Assembly: GCF_030065545.1 (NCBI RefSeq)
Contig: NZ_JASJNC010000001.1
Coordinates: 310,001 to 374,000 of the forward strand
Direction: 5' to 3'
Length of the DNA: 64,000 nucleotides
Source of the DNA: Marinicella marina
Lineage (GTDB): Bacteria; Pseudomonadota; Gammaproteobacteria; Xanthomonadales; Marinicellaceae
A program made the position numbers and the translations under genes. Below the pieces are notes generated by a model, which searched no databases, was not told where the DNA came from, and saw only the letters and a list, made by a program, of their open reading frames with translations. This document shows, piece after piece, positions 56,155 to 64,000 of the stretch. Every line of letters starts with the position of its first letter. The stretch's first letter is position 1.

Positions 56155-56922
56155 TTATTTCAAATGACTCATGGCTGCTTTGAGGCTGTTTTGCATGCGG
56201 TTAAAGGACTGCCTGATGGTGTTGATTTCAGTGCCTCCTGAGGCGCCCTTTAACACGGTTATGTCACTGTTGCCCAAACTGATGCTTTTGGCTTGCTGAG
56301 AAGTATGCTGTAAAGGTTTGAACACAATCAAATGCATAAACACATTCATGATCAACCAGACAACCAATGAAAGGAAACCGATTTGAATCAAATAGTTGAT
56401 GTTGGCTTTCTCCAGAGCCAGCAGTGCCCTTTCGATACGAATTTTAATCACTTTGACCCCTAAAACCTGCTCATTCGATTTGATGGGCTTTGTAAACACA
56501 AAAAAACGGCCTTTTGCATCGGTAAGTTGGTCGGTAATTTCCATCGCAGCGTTGTTTGATTTGAAGCGATTGATTAATTCTTGCTGCCAGACATTGGCTT
56601 GGTAACGTACTATTTGGGTGTTTTGCAGGGCCACTTGGTGAATAACTTCAGCGCCATCGTGGCTATTAAAAGTTTGGGTGGCTGAATAAGATCCCACTGA
56701 TTGGGGATAAAAATCATCACTGAGCTCTGCCAGCAAAGGAGTGATTTCAAGGGCCGTGTAGTCTCTGATGTTTTCAGCCAATTGGTGCATTTGCTGTGCT
56801 TTGCTGTATAACTGCTTATTGAACTGCAAGGTGGTTTCTTTTTGGTGAAAGTGGTTCAGCGCCCACACCAAAATTATCAGGTTAATCAGCAGCAGTATAT
56901 TAAATTGAGTTCTCAGGCCCAT
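56155..56922 (-). CDS. DUF3365 (Tll0287-like) periplasmic sensor with HAMP domain
   Basis: The 255-residue protein has a membrane helix at residues 7-24, then a periplasmic domain with AENIRDYTALEITPLLAEL and FYPQSVGSYSATQTF (typical of DUF3365), a second helix near 178-198, and a HAMP domain (199-250) after which the protein ends. In many relatives the domain carries a CxxCH heme-binding motif; none is seen here. It lacks any effector, so it would signal by conformational change, presumably to the kinase encoded three bases downstream. It is the first gene of the operon. Confidence 0.82.
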   Translation of the reverse strand: MGLRTQFNILLLINLIILVWALNHFHQKETTLQFNKQLYSKAQQMHQLAENIRDYTALEITPLLAELSDDFYPQSVGSYSATQTFNSHDGAEVIHQVALQNTQIVRYQANVWQQELINRFKSNNAAMEITDQLTDAKGRFFVFTKPIKSNEQVLGVKVIKIRIERALLALEKANINYLIQIGFLSLVVWLIMNVFMHLIVFKPLQHTSQQAKSISLGNSDITVLKGASGGTEINTIRQSFNRMQNSLKAAMSHLK

Positions 56923-57175
56923 CTGGTTTTTTTGTGTAAATAAGTATGAAAAGAGAACCCGGCTGGCAAATTAATCTGACAAAAATGTTAAAAAAAACTT
57001 TTTTCAGTAAGCCAAATTGAACATTATGAAAGAGCCAATAGAGCTGTTTAAGTGATTGAAATATGGTGTTTTTATGCATTGAGACATTATTATTTCTAAT
57101 GCTGGTAGAACGATGTTGCTTGCTGAATAAAGTGTGGTGATTGTAAGTGTTTTCACGGCATCACCAATGACCATG

Positions 57176-57202
57176 ATAACCCACCTTTTCAGTGTGGGTT
57201 AT
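57176..57202. terminator. Hairpin near the end of the ion-channel gene
   Basis: A 9-bp repeat (ATAACCCAC at 57176-57184, GTGGGTTAT at 57194-57202) with a nine-base loop lies just past the channel stop on its transcript. The remaining gap up to 56922, about 250 bases, shows no gene. Confidence 0.45.
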
Positions 57203-57208
57203 TCAGTT

Positions 57209-57637
57209 CTATTTGACTTTCCAATATCGCTGCATTTCAAAAAACAAGAATGAAGCTGACCAAGTTATCAGCACCAGACCCGTCAATGACTCAATACCTG
57301 AAAGAAAGCGAATGTTACCCAAGGGCGCAATATCACCAAATCCAAGTGTGGTAAACGATGTGAAAGAAAAATAAACGCAATCTAACAAGCTGCCATCAAA
57401 GTTACCCTCAAAGTGACCAAACAAACCGGATTTCAGTTTGAGGTAATACGCCAAGCCAAAAACCCATACTTCAATGGAATGAGCCAACAACGCACCAAAG
57501 ACTCCAAGCACAATGCGGTAGTTGTGTTTGATCTTAAGCTTGGGGATGTATTTGGTCAGCATGTAAAGGAATTGATAATGAATCAAGACCACCAAAGCGA
57601 CCACCAAGGTATTGATTAAGCTGGCCAGAACAATCAC
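57209..57637 (-). CDS. Two-helix ion channel protein
   Basis: A 142-residue membrane protein with an N-terminal helix, a central helix (residues 38-60), a pore loop and a final helix. The loop FTTLGFGDI follows a short pore helix (CVYFSFTSF) and corresponds to the potassium-channel filter TVGYGD with Leu and Phe substituted. This is the Ion_trans_2 arrangement of small two-pore-helix potassium channels without a regulatory domain. Selectivity is likely K+ but altered filter residues make this uncertain. The start overlaps the HIT gene's stop by four bases. Confidence 0.82.
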   Translation of the reverse strand: MIVLASLINTLVVALVVLIHYQFLYMLTKYIPKLKIKHNYRIVLGVFGALLAHSIEVWVFGLAYYLKLKSGLFGHFEGNFDGSLLDCVYFSFTSFTTLGFGDIAPLGNIRFLSGIESLTGLVLITWSASFLFFEMQRYWKVK

Positions 57638-58065
57638 AGTTGCTTTGTAAGATTTCGACGTAAATACTGACTCATGGTATGTATTTGTTGTTCATCATAA
57701 CTGGCATCTGGCAGGGTTTTGCCCCAAATAACCTCCGGCCAAAACGGATCATTTTTATGCCGCCCAATGACGTGAACATGCAGTTGTTCTACCACGTTAC
57801 CAATGGCGGCAAAATTGATCTTTTCAGCACCCATTTGCTGTTTGAAATGATGACCCAGGGCACGACTGATTTCAGTGATGTCTTGTTGTTGAGACGCCGG
57901 CAAGTCATGGTATTCAATCAGCTCGGTTTCCGGAACCAGAATCACCCAAGGCAAAGCAGCATTGCGGTGTAACAGCACGTGAATGGTGCGCCAACGAAAC
58001 AACCAATGGGTATCCAAAGACAACTGGGGGTCAATGACAAAGGCCTGTTCCGGTGAATGCTTCAT
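57634..58065 (-). CDS. HIT-family nucleotide-binding protein
   Basis: A 143-residue histidine-triad protein with QLHVHVIGR, the conserved His-x-His-x nucleotide-phosphate-binding stretch, near residue 95. HIT proteins hydrolyse or transfer nucleotides from small phosphoramidate or dinucleoside substrates. It starts the two-gene operon with the ion channel. The functional reason for that pairing is unknown. Confidence 0.9.
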   Translation of the reverse strand: MKHSPEQAFVIDPQLSLDTHWLFRWRTIHVLLHRNAALPWVILVPETELIEYHDLPASQQQDITEISRALGHHFKQQMGAEKINFAAIGNVVEQLHVHVIGRHKNDPFWPEVIWGKTLPDASYDEQQIHTMSQYLRRNLTKQL

Positions 58066-58137
58066 GGCAATATTCTAACCCGATGGTTGCTGCAGTGCAC
58101 AACAATATAAACGCTGAAATGACGGTAGCCATGCCGT

Positions 58138-59019
58138 TCAAGGAGATTTGTGGTTGTCTATGGCCTGCACCCAATCACGGCAAAGTGAAGGATCAATGGT
58201 TTCGGCCACCGGGTGTCGTTGCTCACGAATCACCAACCCAGTTCGGGCATCGATCAAGCTAAAGCTCACGACTTGCTGCCCTGCCTGTTGGCTGACGTGT
58301 GAGGTGATGAACCACCTGATGTTGAACTCATGGGCAAAGAATGGGTAAGGGTTACCGGGGTGAGCGGAACGGGCATGTTCAGACAGATAATGCATGTTGG
58401 GCTGAACCTGAGTGGCCTGTTTGAGACAAGCCGACCAATCGGCGGAGTCATCTGGCGTGGTTTTCAGAATGATGAGGTTGGTGCTTTGGGCGGCCGCACG
58501 CGTTTGGTATTGCATCCAACCCAGGACCATCAGGGACAACACCACCACCATCAGCAAAGCCAGTACCAAAGCCGCCAGCTTGTGCGTTGTTTGACTGGCA
58601 AGGGGCTGTTGTTTTTTATGGCAGTTGGGCAGCGCATGGTTGGTTGATTTGGGTGGGTGTTCAGTGACTGGGGGCACCCAACGATAACCCACTTTGGGTA
58701 CCGTCTCAATCAAGGGGTGTTCTCCACTCATGGTTTTGAGTTGTGAACGCAAATCCGAAATGCTTCTGGATAAGGCATCATCGCTGATGGTTTGATTGGG
58801 CCAAACCTGATCAAACAACTGCTGACGGCTCACCACCTGTCCAGCCGCAGACCACAAAGCCAACAACACGCGCCGGTTGACCGGGCTCAGCCGCACCCGG
58901 CGTCCCTCATTGGCAACACTCAGGTGTTCTTCGCTTTCAGCCAGGGCCGCGACCTGACCGGTTTCGGTCTCGAGCAAAAATCCCGCTGACTGCATGTAGG
59001 TTGGCATGGTTCTGGTCAT
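58138..59019 (-). CDS. CadC-like membrane-bound winged-helix transcriptional regulator
   Basis: The 293-residue protein has an OmpR/PhoB-type winged-helix domain near the N-terminus (about residues 20-110; VRLSPVNRRVLLALWSAAGQVVSRQQLFDQVWP and ISDLRSQLKTM with VGYRWVPPV), a membrane helix at about 148-170, and a periplasmic C-terminal domain of 120 residues. There is no receiver domain. This is the CadC/ToxR layout, in which the periplasmic part senses a condition and the cytoplasmic part binds promoters directly. It is divergent from the gene at 59127, a plausible target. Base composition rises in G+C from here on. Confidence 0.85.
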   Translation of the reverse strand: MTRTMPTYMQSAGFLLETETGQVAALAESEEHLSVANEGRRVRLSPVNRRVLLALWSAAGQVVSRQQLFDQVWPNQTISDDALSRSISDLRSQLKTMSGEHPLIETVPKVGYRWVPPVTEHPPKSTNHALPNCHKKQQPLASQTTHKLAALVLALLMVVVLSLMVLGWMQYQTRAAAQSTNLIILKTTPDDSADWSACLKQATQVQPNMHYLSEHARSAHPGNPYPFFAHEFNIRWFITSHVSQQAGQQVVSFSLIDARTGLVIREQRHPVAETIDPSLCRDWVQAIDNHKSP

Positions 59020-59141
59020 GCGGCACAGTTTACCACCGCTTTGGGTGAATGGAAGCCGCGCTCAAACCTTCCTCAGGTTTTACTCAGGACTGAGGCGCAC
59101 GACTCAAGCATAATGGTGCCATTGTAATGACAGGCATTGAC

Positions 59142-60458
59142 ATGAGAATCATCAAACGAACTTTTTTCTATTTAACGGCCATGCTGCTGACTTTGTTGTT
59201 ATTCACGGTGGTGATCAATACGTCTCCATTTGACCAGGCGTTGTTGCCAGAAGTGCAGGCCATTCGCGACCAAAAATCCGAACCGTTCCAGGAAAACAAC
59301 GCCTATTTGGCGATGTGGGCTTTCGGCCATGGCCTGGACCAACCCTTTACACAAACGGTTGAAGCGTTGCGTCAACAACTGAACCAGGAAATCAACAACC
59401 AGGGCATTGATTATCCACAACAAGCGCTCAGTCAGCGCTATCGCGCTCCTGAAGGTTCTGACAGAATTTGGCGAGAACAATACATCCAATGCAATTCCAG
59501 AGAGCAGATCAATTGCATGCAGCGCTTGATCGCGCAGTTGGCGGAGCAGGAAGTGACTGACCTTCGGTTGTTGGAATTGATGCGGCGTTACGAAACCATG
59601 GTTGAATTTGATGTTTTTCAAGAAGCCATTCAATTTGACTGGGATGCTCCGATGCTGGCCTATGCGCCCATCCTCATCACCAAAAGAATATATTTGGCTC
59701 GGGCTTATGTGCAACAGCGCAATGCGGCACTGATGGAAACGTTGCTCAAGGACCTGCGTTTTTGGCGCATGGTGCTGAGGGACAGTCACAGCATGATCAC
59801 CAAGATGGTGGTGGTCAGCACCATCAGAGACACATTGTTCACCCTTGCAGAGGGCATTCGAAATGAGCGGTTCGAACAACCGGAATTGGCCCATTTACAA
59901 CAACAACTTATGAACCTGTCGGCACAAGAAATGGACATGACCAACACCTTCATTCATGAATTCAAGTTCATCCTGTCTGTCCTTGACAGGCCTGAAAGCG
60001 CCGTTCCTGAAGAATGGCTTTCTTGGTTCAGTTTGTACCAACCACAGGCAACGGTTAACACACACCATCGATATTTTTTGCAACCTGCCAAAGCTTTGGC
60101 ACAAATGAGCTCGGCTGAAATCCATCAATTTTATGCTGATGGGCAAGGTCAGTTTGAATCGCCTGTGAGCTGGTCATCCACCATGCTCTATAATCCGACG
60201 GGCAAAGAACTGGTGAGTTACGGCCTGCCTGTTTACAAAGATTATTTGGCGCGCGTGCATGATTTGAATGGCATGGTGCTGTTGTTGAAACTGCAGTTGG
60301 AATTGGCCCTCAATCCGGAACTTGATCCGCAACAGGTTGTGAACGAATCGGTTCATCGAAACCCTTACACCGGAGAGGCAATGATTTATGACGCGGCAGC
60401 GAAGCGGCTTTTCTTTGAGTGTTTTGATCCGCATTCGGTGTGTGAAATCAATTTGTAA
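59142..60458 (+). CDS. Membrane-anchored hypothetical protein, 438 aa
   Basis: An N-terminal helix (RTFFYLTAMLLTLLLFTVVI) anchors or exports a long, mainly helical domain rich in Gln and Glu, with two adjacent Cys regions (QCNSREQINC near residue 113) and a C-terminal Cys pair (FECFDPHSVCEINL). The start is either the ATG at 59142 or the ATG at 59127. I recognise no family. The gene diverges from a CadC-like membrane regulator, which may control it, and is followed by a perfect 12-bp hairpin. Envelope location is likely. Confidence 0.62.
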   Translation: MRIIKRTFFYLTAMLLTLLLFTVVINTSPFDQALLPEVQAIRDQKSEPFQENNAYLAMWAFGHGLDQPFTQTVEALRQQLNQEINNQGIDYPQQALSQRYRAPEGSDRIWREQYIQCNSREQINCMQRLIAQLAEQEVTDLRLLELMRRYETMVEFDVFQEAIQFDWDAPMLAYAPILITKRIYLARAYVQQRNAALMETLLKDLRFWRMVLRDSHSMITKMVVVSTIRDTLFTLAEGIRNERFEQPELAHLQQQLMNLSAQEMDMTNTFIHEFKFILSVLDRPESAVPEEWLSWFSLYQPQATVNTHHRYFLQPAKALAQMSSAEIHQFYADGQGQFESPVSWSSTMLYNPTGKELVSYGLPVYKDYLARVHDLNGMVLLLKLQLELALNPELDPQQVVNESVHRNPYTGEAMIYDAAAKRLFFECFDPHSVCEINL

Positions 60459-60464
60459 AAGGGC

Positions 60465-60492
60465 CACCGACAGCCATCCCTGGCTGTCGGTG
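60465..60492. terminator. Perfect hairpin between convergent genes
   Basis: CACCGACAGCCA (60465-60476) and TGGCTGTCGGTG (60481-60492) form a 12-bp stem with a four-base loop. No T run follows. It sits seven bases after the plus-strand stop and just before the end of the CSLREA gene. Confidence 0.55.
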
Positions 60493-60500
60493 AACCGGCA

Positions 60501-62399
60501 TCAATCAAAGTTTGAAACAAAAATGACGTCTGTGTTGGTGTCTAAGTAAATTTGCACCGTTTGGTCGTTGTTGCCCAGGAACACGGTACATTCCAAGCCA
60601 TCATTGCTCTCCAGATCACAACCGTCCCAATAATCCACAATGGTATTACCAGCAGGGTTGGCGGTCAGGGTCACCGCTTCATTCGCTTCAAATTCGAAGG
60701 CACAGGTGTTGCCACATTCGATGCCAGCTGGGTCACTGGTGACGGTCACACTTTGGAAGTTCTCGGTTTGGAATGTCTGTAAGTCTAAGCTGACGGTATT
60801 GATCAGGGCGGTGAATTCAGCGGTGACATTTTTGGCACTGTCCATGGTGACCTGACAGTTTCCTGTGCCATTACAAGCGCCACTCCAGCCAGTGAATTGA
60901 CTGCCCGAATCAGCGATCGGTTGTAAGGTGTAGCTGAGATTTTGTTGCAGTGGCCAGTCACAATCATCCGGGGTGTAACACACCATGGCAAACTCATCCA
61001 GGTTGATTTGACCGGATCCATTACCCGCAGTTACGAGACTCAGCAGATGCGCATTCGGGCGTTCAACAGCACCGATGTCACAAGTGGCTGTCCCCACCGC
61101 ATCACCGTTTCTTGGCCGGCCAATACCTGACAAATCGAAATCATTGCATTGGCTACCAGCCGCATCGATCAAAGGACTGATGGGCGAGGGTGGCGCAATC
61201 AAAACATCGCCATCATACAGGCCCAATGGCAACAGTTCAGGATCTGTGCCGAAATAGTCACTGCCGCCGATGGCACATGTGGCACCCAATCGTTCGACAT
61301 TGAAGCCCAATGAAACAGTGCCTGGACCCTGACAATTGTTCAACTGAGCAGAGTCAAACACGTTGGCCAGCAAGTAGGTGGCCAGGCTGCCACCAGAACC
61401 ATTGTTTTCAATGTCGAGGTTCTGATTGTCCAAAAAGGTATTGAAAGCCAAGGTCATCTCAGTGGGATCAGGAGAGTTGCTGAAATTTCTGTGTAAGATG
61501 ACTTCATTGACCGGGTTTTCGGCCAGCAGTGAATTTTCGATCTCGGTCACACTGCGGCTGATGTACAACACACTTTGCCCTTGGTTGTTGTGAAATAAAC
61601 TGCGATCTATGTTCATGAATCCCAAGTCCAGGGTGATGGCGCCACCGATGGTGTTGCTGCTGTTGTTGAGGAATTGGCTGTTGGTGATGTTGAGGCTGGT
61701 ATTGAACACCTCACGGCTGTTGTTTTGTCTGAACAGGGCACCGCCCCCAATCAAGGCGCTGTTGTTATCAAAAACAACATCGGTGATGCTGACCGGAAAC
61801 GCGCCTGATATGGCCATGGCACCACCGGCGCCAGCACTGTTGTTGATGAATTGGCTGTTGATGACCGTCAAACGATTGATGCTTAGGGTGTCTCCGGAGT
61901 CGGTGTCGGCATGAATGGCACCACCAAAAGTACCGCTGCCGCCGGCCGTGTTGTTGAGGAAGCGCACCCCATCAACGTCCAGTTCATCCACATTGACCAC
62001 ATCAACGGCACTGGCTTGGGCGCCACCGATGCGGAAGTCTTTGAGGACCACATCTCGGTTGGTGTTGATCTGAAACACATGCCCGGTGTGATCATTGCTT
62101 GGAAACAAAACCAATTGATCGGCACCAGGTCCCTGTATTTCGACGCCGTCGGTGATGCCCAGTTGATTGCTGAGTTGAATTGCATCACCGCTGGTTCCCA
62201 GTAACACCCAAATCAAATCATCACCGAAGCCAGTGCCACACTGGTCCACGGTGATGTCAAAATTAGCAGCCGTAATGGCTTCACGCAAAGTACAGTTGCC
62301 ATCGACTTGAATCACATCCTGATTGCTGTCGACCACCAACAGGTTGGCGTCGGTGTTTAAACTGATAACAAGTAAAATCATCAATGGTAGTTTTTTCAT
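60501..62399 (-). CDS. CSLREA-type secreted beta-helix protein
   Basis: The ATG at 62399, preceded by AGGAG, gives a signal peptide (MKKLPLMILLVISLNTDA) and 632 residues; a longer frame exists but has no ribosome-binding site. The mature protein opens with CTLREAITAANFD, a CSLREA-domain variant, followed by a parallel beta-helix of NxxF/NNxA repeats (residues 60-360). Two C-terminal repeat domains resemble InlB-like strand repeats (SGSQFTGWSGACNGTGNCQV, VTVTSDPAGIECGNTC). It ends in DVIFVSNFD. Such proteins are surface or secreted. A sorting role for the last residues is inferred. It follows the PAN-domain gene. Confidence 0.8.
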   Translation of the reverse strand: MKKLPLMILLVISLNTDANLLVVDSNQDVIQVDGNCTLREAITAANFDITVDQCGTGFGDDLIWVLLGTSGDAIQLSNQLGITDGVEIQGPGADQLVLFPSNDHTGHVFQINTNRDVVLKDFRIGGAQASAVDVVNVDELDVDGVRFLNNTAGGSGTFGGAIHADTDSGDTLSINRLTVINSQFINNSAGAGGAMAISGAFPVSITDVVFDNNSALIGGGALFRQNNSREVFNTSLNITNSQFLNNSSNTIGGAITLDLGFMNIDRSLFHNNQGQSVLYISRSVTEIENSLLAENPVNEVILHRNFSNSPDPTEMTLAFNTFLDNQNLDIENNGSGGSLATYLLANVFDSAQLNNCQGPGTVSLGFNVERLGATCAIGGSDYFGTDPELLPLGLYDGDVLIAPPSPISPLIDAAGSQCNDFDLSGIGRPRNGDAVGTATCDIGAVERPNAHLLSLVTAGNGSGQINLDEFAMVCYTPDDCDWPLQQNLSYTLQPIADSGSQFTGWSGACNGTGNCQVTMDSAKNVTAEFTALINTVSLDLQTFQTENFQSVTVTSDPAGIECGNTCAFEFEANEAVTLTANPAGNTIVDYWDGCDLESNDGLECTVFLGNNDQTVQIYLDTNTDVIFVSNFD

Positions 62400-62471
62400 G
62401 GAATGCTCCTGACAAATGTTCATATACCCACTTAACAAACCATGCAACGGATGACTGACACTTTTTTTGAA

Positions 62472-62497
62472 AACCGGTTGCTGTCATGCAACCGGTT
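62472..62497 (-). terminator. Terminator of the PAN-domain gene
   Basis: A perfect 10-bp stem (AACCGGTTGC at 62472-62481, GCAACCGGTT at 62488-62497) with a six-base loop. On the minus strand it is followed by TTC and then a run of A, a modest U tract. Confidence 0.6.
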
Positions 62498-62508
62498 CAA
62501 AGTGCGAT

Positions 62509-62847
62509 CTATCTGTTATCGATCTCGCCCGAGGCCGCACCAGCATAGGATGACTTCACCCCTTTATCCGACATCATTTTGGGTGACAGCTTGCAAGAGG
62601 CTGGGCTGCCAAACCGACCGGGTTTGAAGGTCCAGACCACACAGGCCTGATTCGCTTCACAAGCTTTCAGGCATTGATCGGCGGTGGTGACAGCGCCTTT
62701 GCTGGGTTGGGCCTCATTGGGCAAGTAGTATTGGCTGAAGTCAGCATCGGCTGGCATGTTATAGATGGTGTCTTTTTCCATCGCTTGCACATGCATTGCG
62801 GCGGCTACCAACGAAATGAGGGTGGTTAACTTCAATTGATTTTTCAT
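62509..62847 (-). CDS. Secreted PAN/Apple-domain protein
   Basis: A signal peptide (MKNQLKLTTLISLVAAAMHVQA) and an AAGGAG ribosome-binding site precede a 112-residue protein. Residues 60-112 form a PAN-4-like domain with the Cys pattern TTADQCLKACEANQACVVWTF...SCKLSP, including three or four cysteines for disulfides. PAN domains bind carbohydrate or protein. The rest of the mature protein (about 35 residues) is low in features. It lies between the LRR gene and the CSLREA gene, all leftward and all exported, suggesting one secreted-surface gene group. Confidence 0.8.
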   Translation of the reverse strand: MKNQLKLTTLISLVAAAMHVQAMEKDTIYNMPADADFSQYYLPNEAQPSKGAVTTADQCLKACEANQACVVWTFKPGRFGSPASCKLSPKMMSDKGVKSSYAGAASGEIDNR

Positions 62848-62879
62848 GATATTCTCCTTGGTTGAATGAGTTGGATGTT

Positions 62880-64000
62880 TTATTGGTAATTGATTGTTAC
62901 TCCGGTTGCGGCATCACCTTCGACCAACAACACATAACGATCAGCGATGGGTGTCAGGTTAGCCTGGAATGTAACAGGTTCATCAGGTAAAGCTTCATAA
63001 ACCAGAAAACCAATTCGTTGCAGGTCTGATGAAGCCGGTGCATCGGGTCGCGGGTGATCGACAAAAACAGCGGCCATCGACCAAAAATCCAGATTCACCG
63101 GGCTGTAAATCCTGAAAGCGCCCTTGGAAACTTGAGCCTGACCTGAAATGGAGACCTGACGATGTTGGTACAACAGGTCATCGGTTTGCGCCAAAGGAAT
63201 GCGCATCAGACCTTGTAGTTCATCAATACGGATTTCGCCGCTTAATTTCGATGTGCCACTCATGCTGAATCGTTGAGCGGATTTTTTGCTGAGACCCAAA
63301 GTTTTGCCATTCACTGATTGCGGCAGCTTTTCGATGAGTCGTACGCCAGCCAGGTAATGTTGCATCAGGTCTTCGGCTATGCTCAGTTGGCTGTCATCGC
63401 TGATGGCAGCGATGACCTTTTCGTTCAGAGCCGATGGCAGGTCTTTGGGTTTGCGTTGGACCTGAATTTTTTTTAGGTCGGATAAATGTGTCAATGCTGC
63501 CAGATCAAGCACCGCTGTTTTCCTGATATCCAGGTGTTTTAAATGAGGCGGTAAGTGATTTTCCATGATTGACTTCATGGGATTACCGTCCAAACTCAAC
63601 ACTTCTAAGTTTCTTAATGGTGACAAGTCAGGCAGATATGACAGCTGATTGTTACTCAAAAACAGTGACTTCAATTGATTCTGTGGTGCACCGAAAGAGA
63701 TTGTCCTGAGTTGGTTGTTGGTCAAGTCAAGGCGATTTAATTGCGGCAATGAAACATCAAAATCTATCGAAACAATGTCACTGAAACGAACGCTCACTGA
63801 CTGCAGTTTTGAGAGATGAGCCAGTGGTTCAAGGTTTGCTATTTTTGTGTGGAAGACTTTAAGTTCGGTCAGATTTGGGCATTGTTTTAAAAAATCCAAA
63901 GACAGCGGTTCAGATGGTGAGCCTTTGATTCTCAAAAATTCCAGACGGGATGGACACGCTGACAATTCAGCCTGTTCAAGCAATGATAACTCAAGACTTT
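62880..64000 (-). CDS. Leucine-rich-repeat protein (N-terminus beyond window)
   Basis: The frame is open to the right edge, so the start lies outside. The visible 373 residues begin with leucine-rich repeats of 21-23 residues (NLTELKVFHTKIANLEPLAHLSKL, LPQLNRLDLTNNQL, QLKSLFLSNNQLSYLPDLSPLRNLEVLSLDGNPM) to about visible residue 180, then a beta-rich C-terminal part with STSKLSGEIRIDELQGLMRIPL. LRR proteins mediate protein contact. With the secreted PAN and CSLREA proteins downstream, extracellular or periplasmic location is likely. No membrane segment is visible in the part seen. Confidence 0.75.
   Translation of the reverse strand, partial: SLELSLLEQAELSACPSRLEFLRIKGSPSEPLSLDFLKQCPNLTELKVFHTKIANLEPLAHLSKLQSVSVRFSDIVSIDFDVSLPQLNRLDLTNNQLRTISFGAPQNQLKSLFLSNNQLSYLPDLSPLRNLEVLSLDGNPMKSIMENHLPPHLKHLDIRKTAVLDLAALTHLSDLKKIQVQRKPKDLPSALNEKVIAAISDDSQLSIAEDLMQHYLAGVRLIEKLPQSVNGKTLGLSKKSAQRFSMSGTSKLSGEIRIDELQGLMRIPLAQTDDLLYQHRQVSISGQAQVSKGAFRIYSPVNLDFWSMAAVFVDHPRPDAPASSDLQRIGFLVYEALPDEPVTFQANLTPIADRYVLLVEGDAATGVTINYQ

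Noticed and set aside
59199-59894. 231-residue minus-strand frame inside the membrane-anchored unknown
   Set aside because: The plus-strand frame has a clear membrane segment and longer extent; the minus frame lacks any family signal.

Overview
The window reads as a chromosome segment of a mesophilic gammaproteobacterium of moderate G+C content. It holds the replication-origin neighbourhood (rpmH-rnpA-yidC-mnmE reading left, dnaA-dnaN-recF-gyrB reading right), a ruvCAB-ybgC-tolQRAB cluster and hemE. Several features recall the Marinicella/Lysobacterales side of the class: a CSLREA-type secreted protein, a glutaredoxin-rhodanese fusion, and a Hanks-type kinase with membrane HAMP partners. That placement is an inference from gene content, not a measured phylogeny. 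I see no prophage, insertion sequence, CRISPR array or integrase.

Layout. 1-0.7 kb: end of a kynurenine/3-hydroxyanthranilate catabolic operon (3-hydroxyanthranilate dioxygenase and a Rid-family deaminase), followed by a decayed VOC-family gene. 1-6.2 kb: a DUF885 peptidase-like protein, a secreted propeller protein, hemE, a Rieske protein and a GtrA-like membrane protein. 6.4-9.4 kb: a tightly overlapping leftward operon (MATE exporter, 3-methyladenine glycosylase I, lipoprotein, acetyltransferase). 9.5-13 kb: a secreted unknown and a BaeSR-like two-component operon with a Spy-like periplasmic protein. 13-23 kb: the origin region, with two perfect DnaA boxes and an AT-rich tract between dnaA and dnaN. 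23-27 kb: a three-domain glutaredoxin, a DUF3465 protein, tRNA-Lys, YceI, cytochrome b561 and exonuclease III. 27-33 kb: ruvCAB, ybgC and tolQRAB, with pal and cpoB not following. 33-48 kb: an OsmC protein, a very large propeller-PAS-GGDEF-EAL sensor, an MsbA-like ABC exporter, a paired bacterioferritin operon, an alpha/beta hydrolase with a B12-binding radical SAM protein, a diguanylate cyclase, a PLP enzyme and a degenerate GGDEF protein. 48-53.8 kb: small metabolic enzymes, an S41 peptidase and an AraC-type membrane regulator. 53.8-57 kb: a three-gene operon of DUF3365-HAMP sensor, Ser/Thr kinase and HAMP-GAF protein, the best candidate here for an undescribed signalling system. 57-58 kb: an ion channel and a HIT protein. 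58-64 kb: a CadC-like membrane regulator divergent from an unknown membrane-anchored protein, then a leftward group of leucine-rich-repeat, PAN-domain and CSLREA secreted proteins that looks richer in G+C than the rest.

Functional themes are envelope maintenance (Tol, BaeSR/Spy, YidC, MATE, MsbA-like), DNA replication and repair, iron storage, and an unusually dense set of signalling proteins at 33-57 kb. Start codons were moved inward from the longest open frame where ribosome-binding sites, signal peptides or family length argued for it. These cases are noted in the entries.
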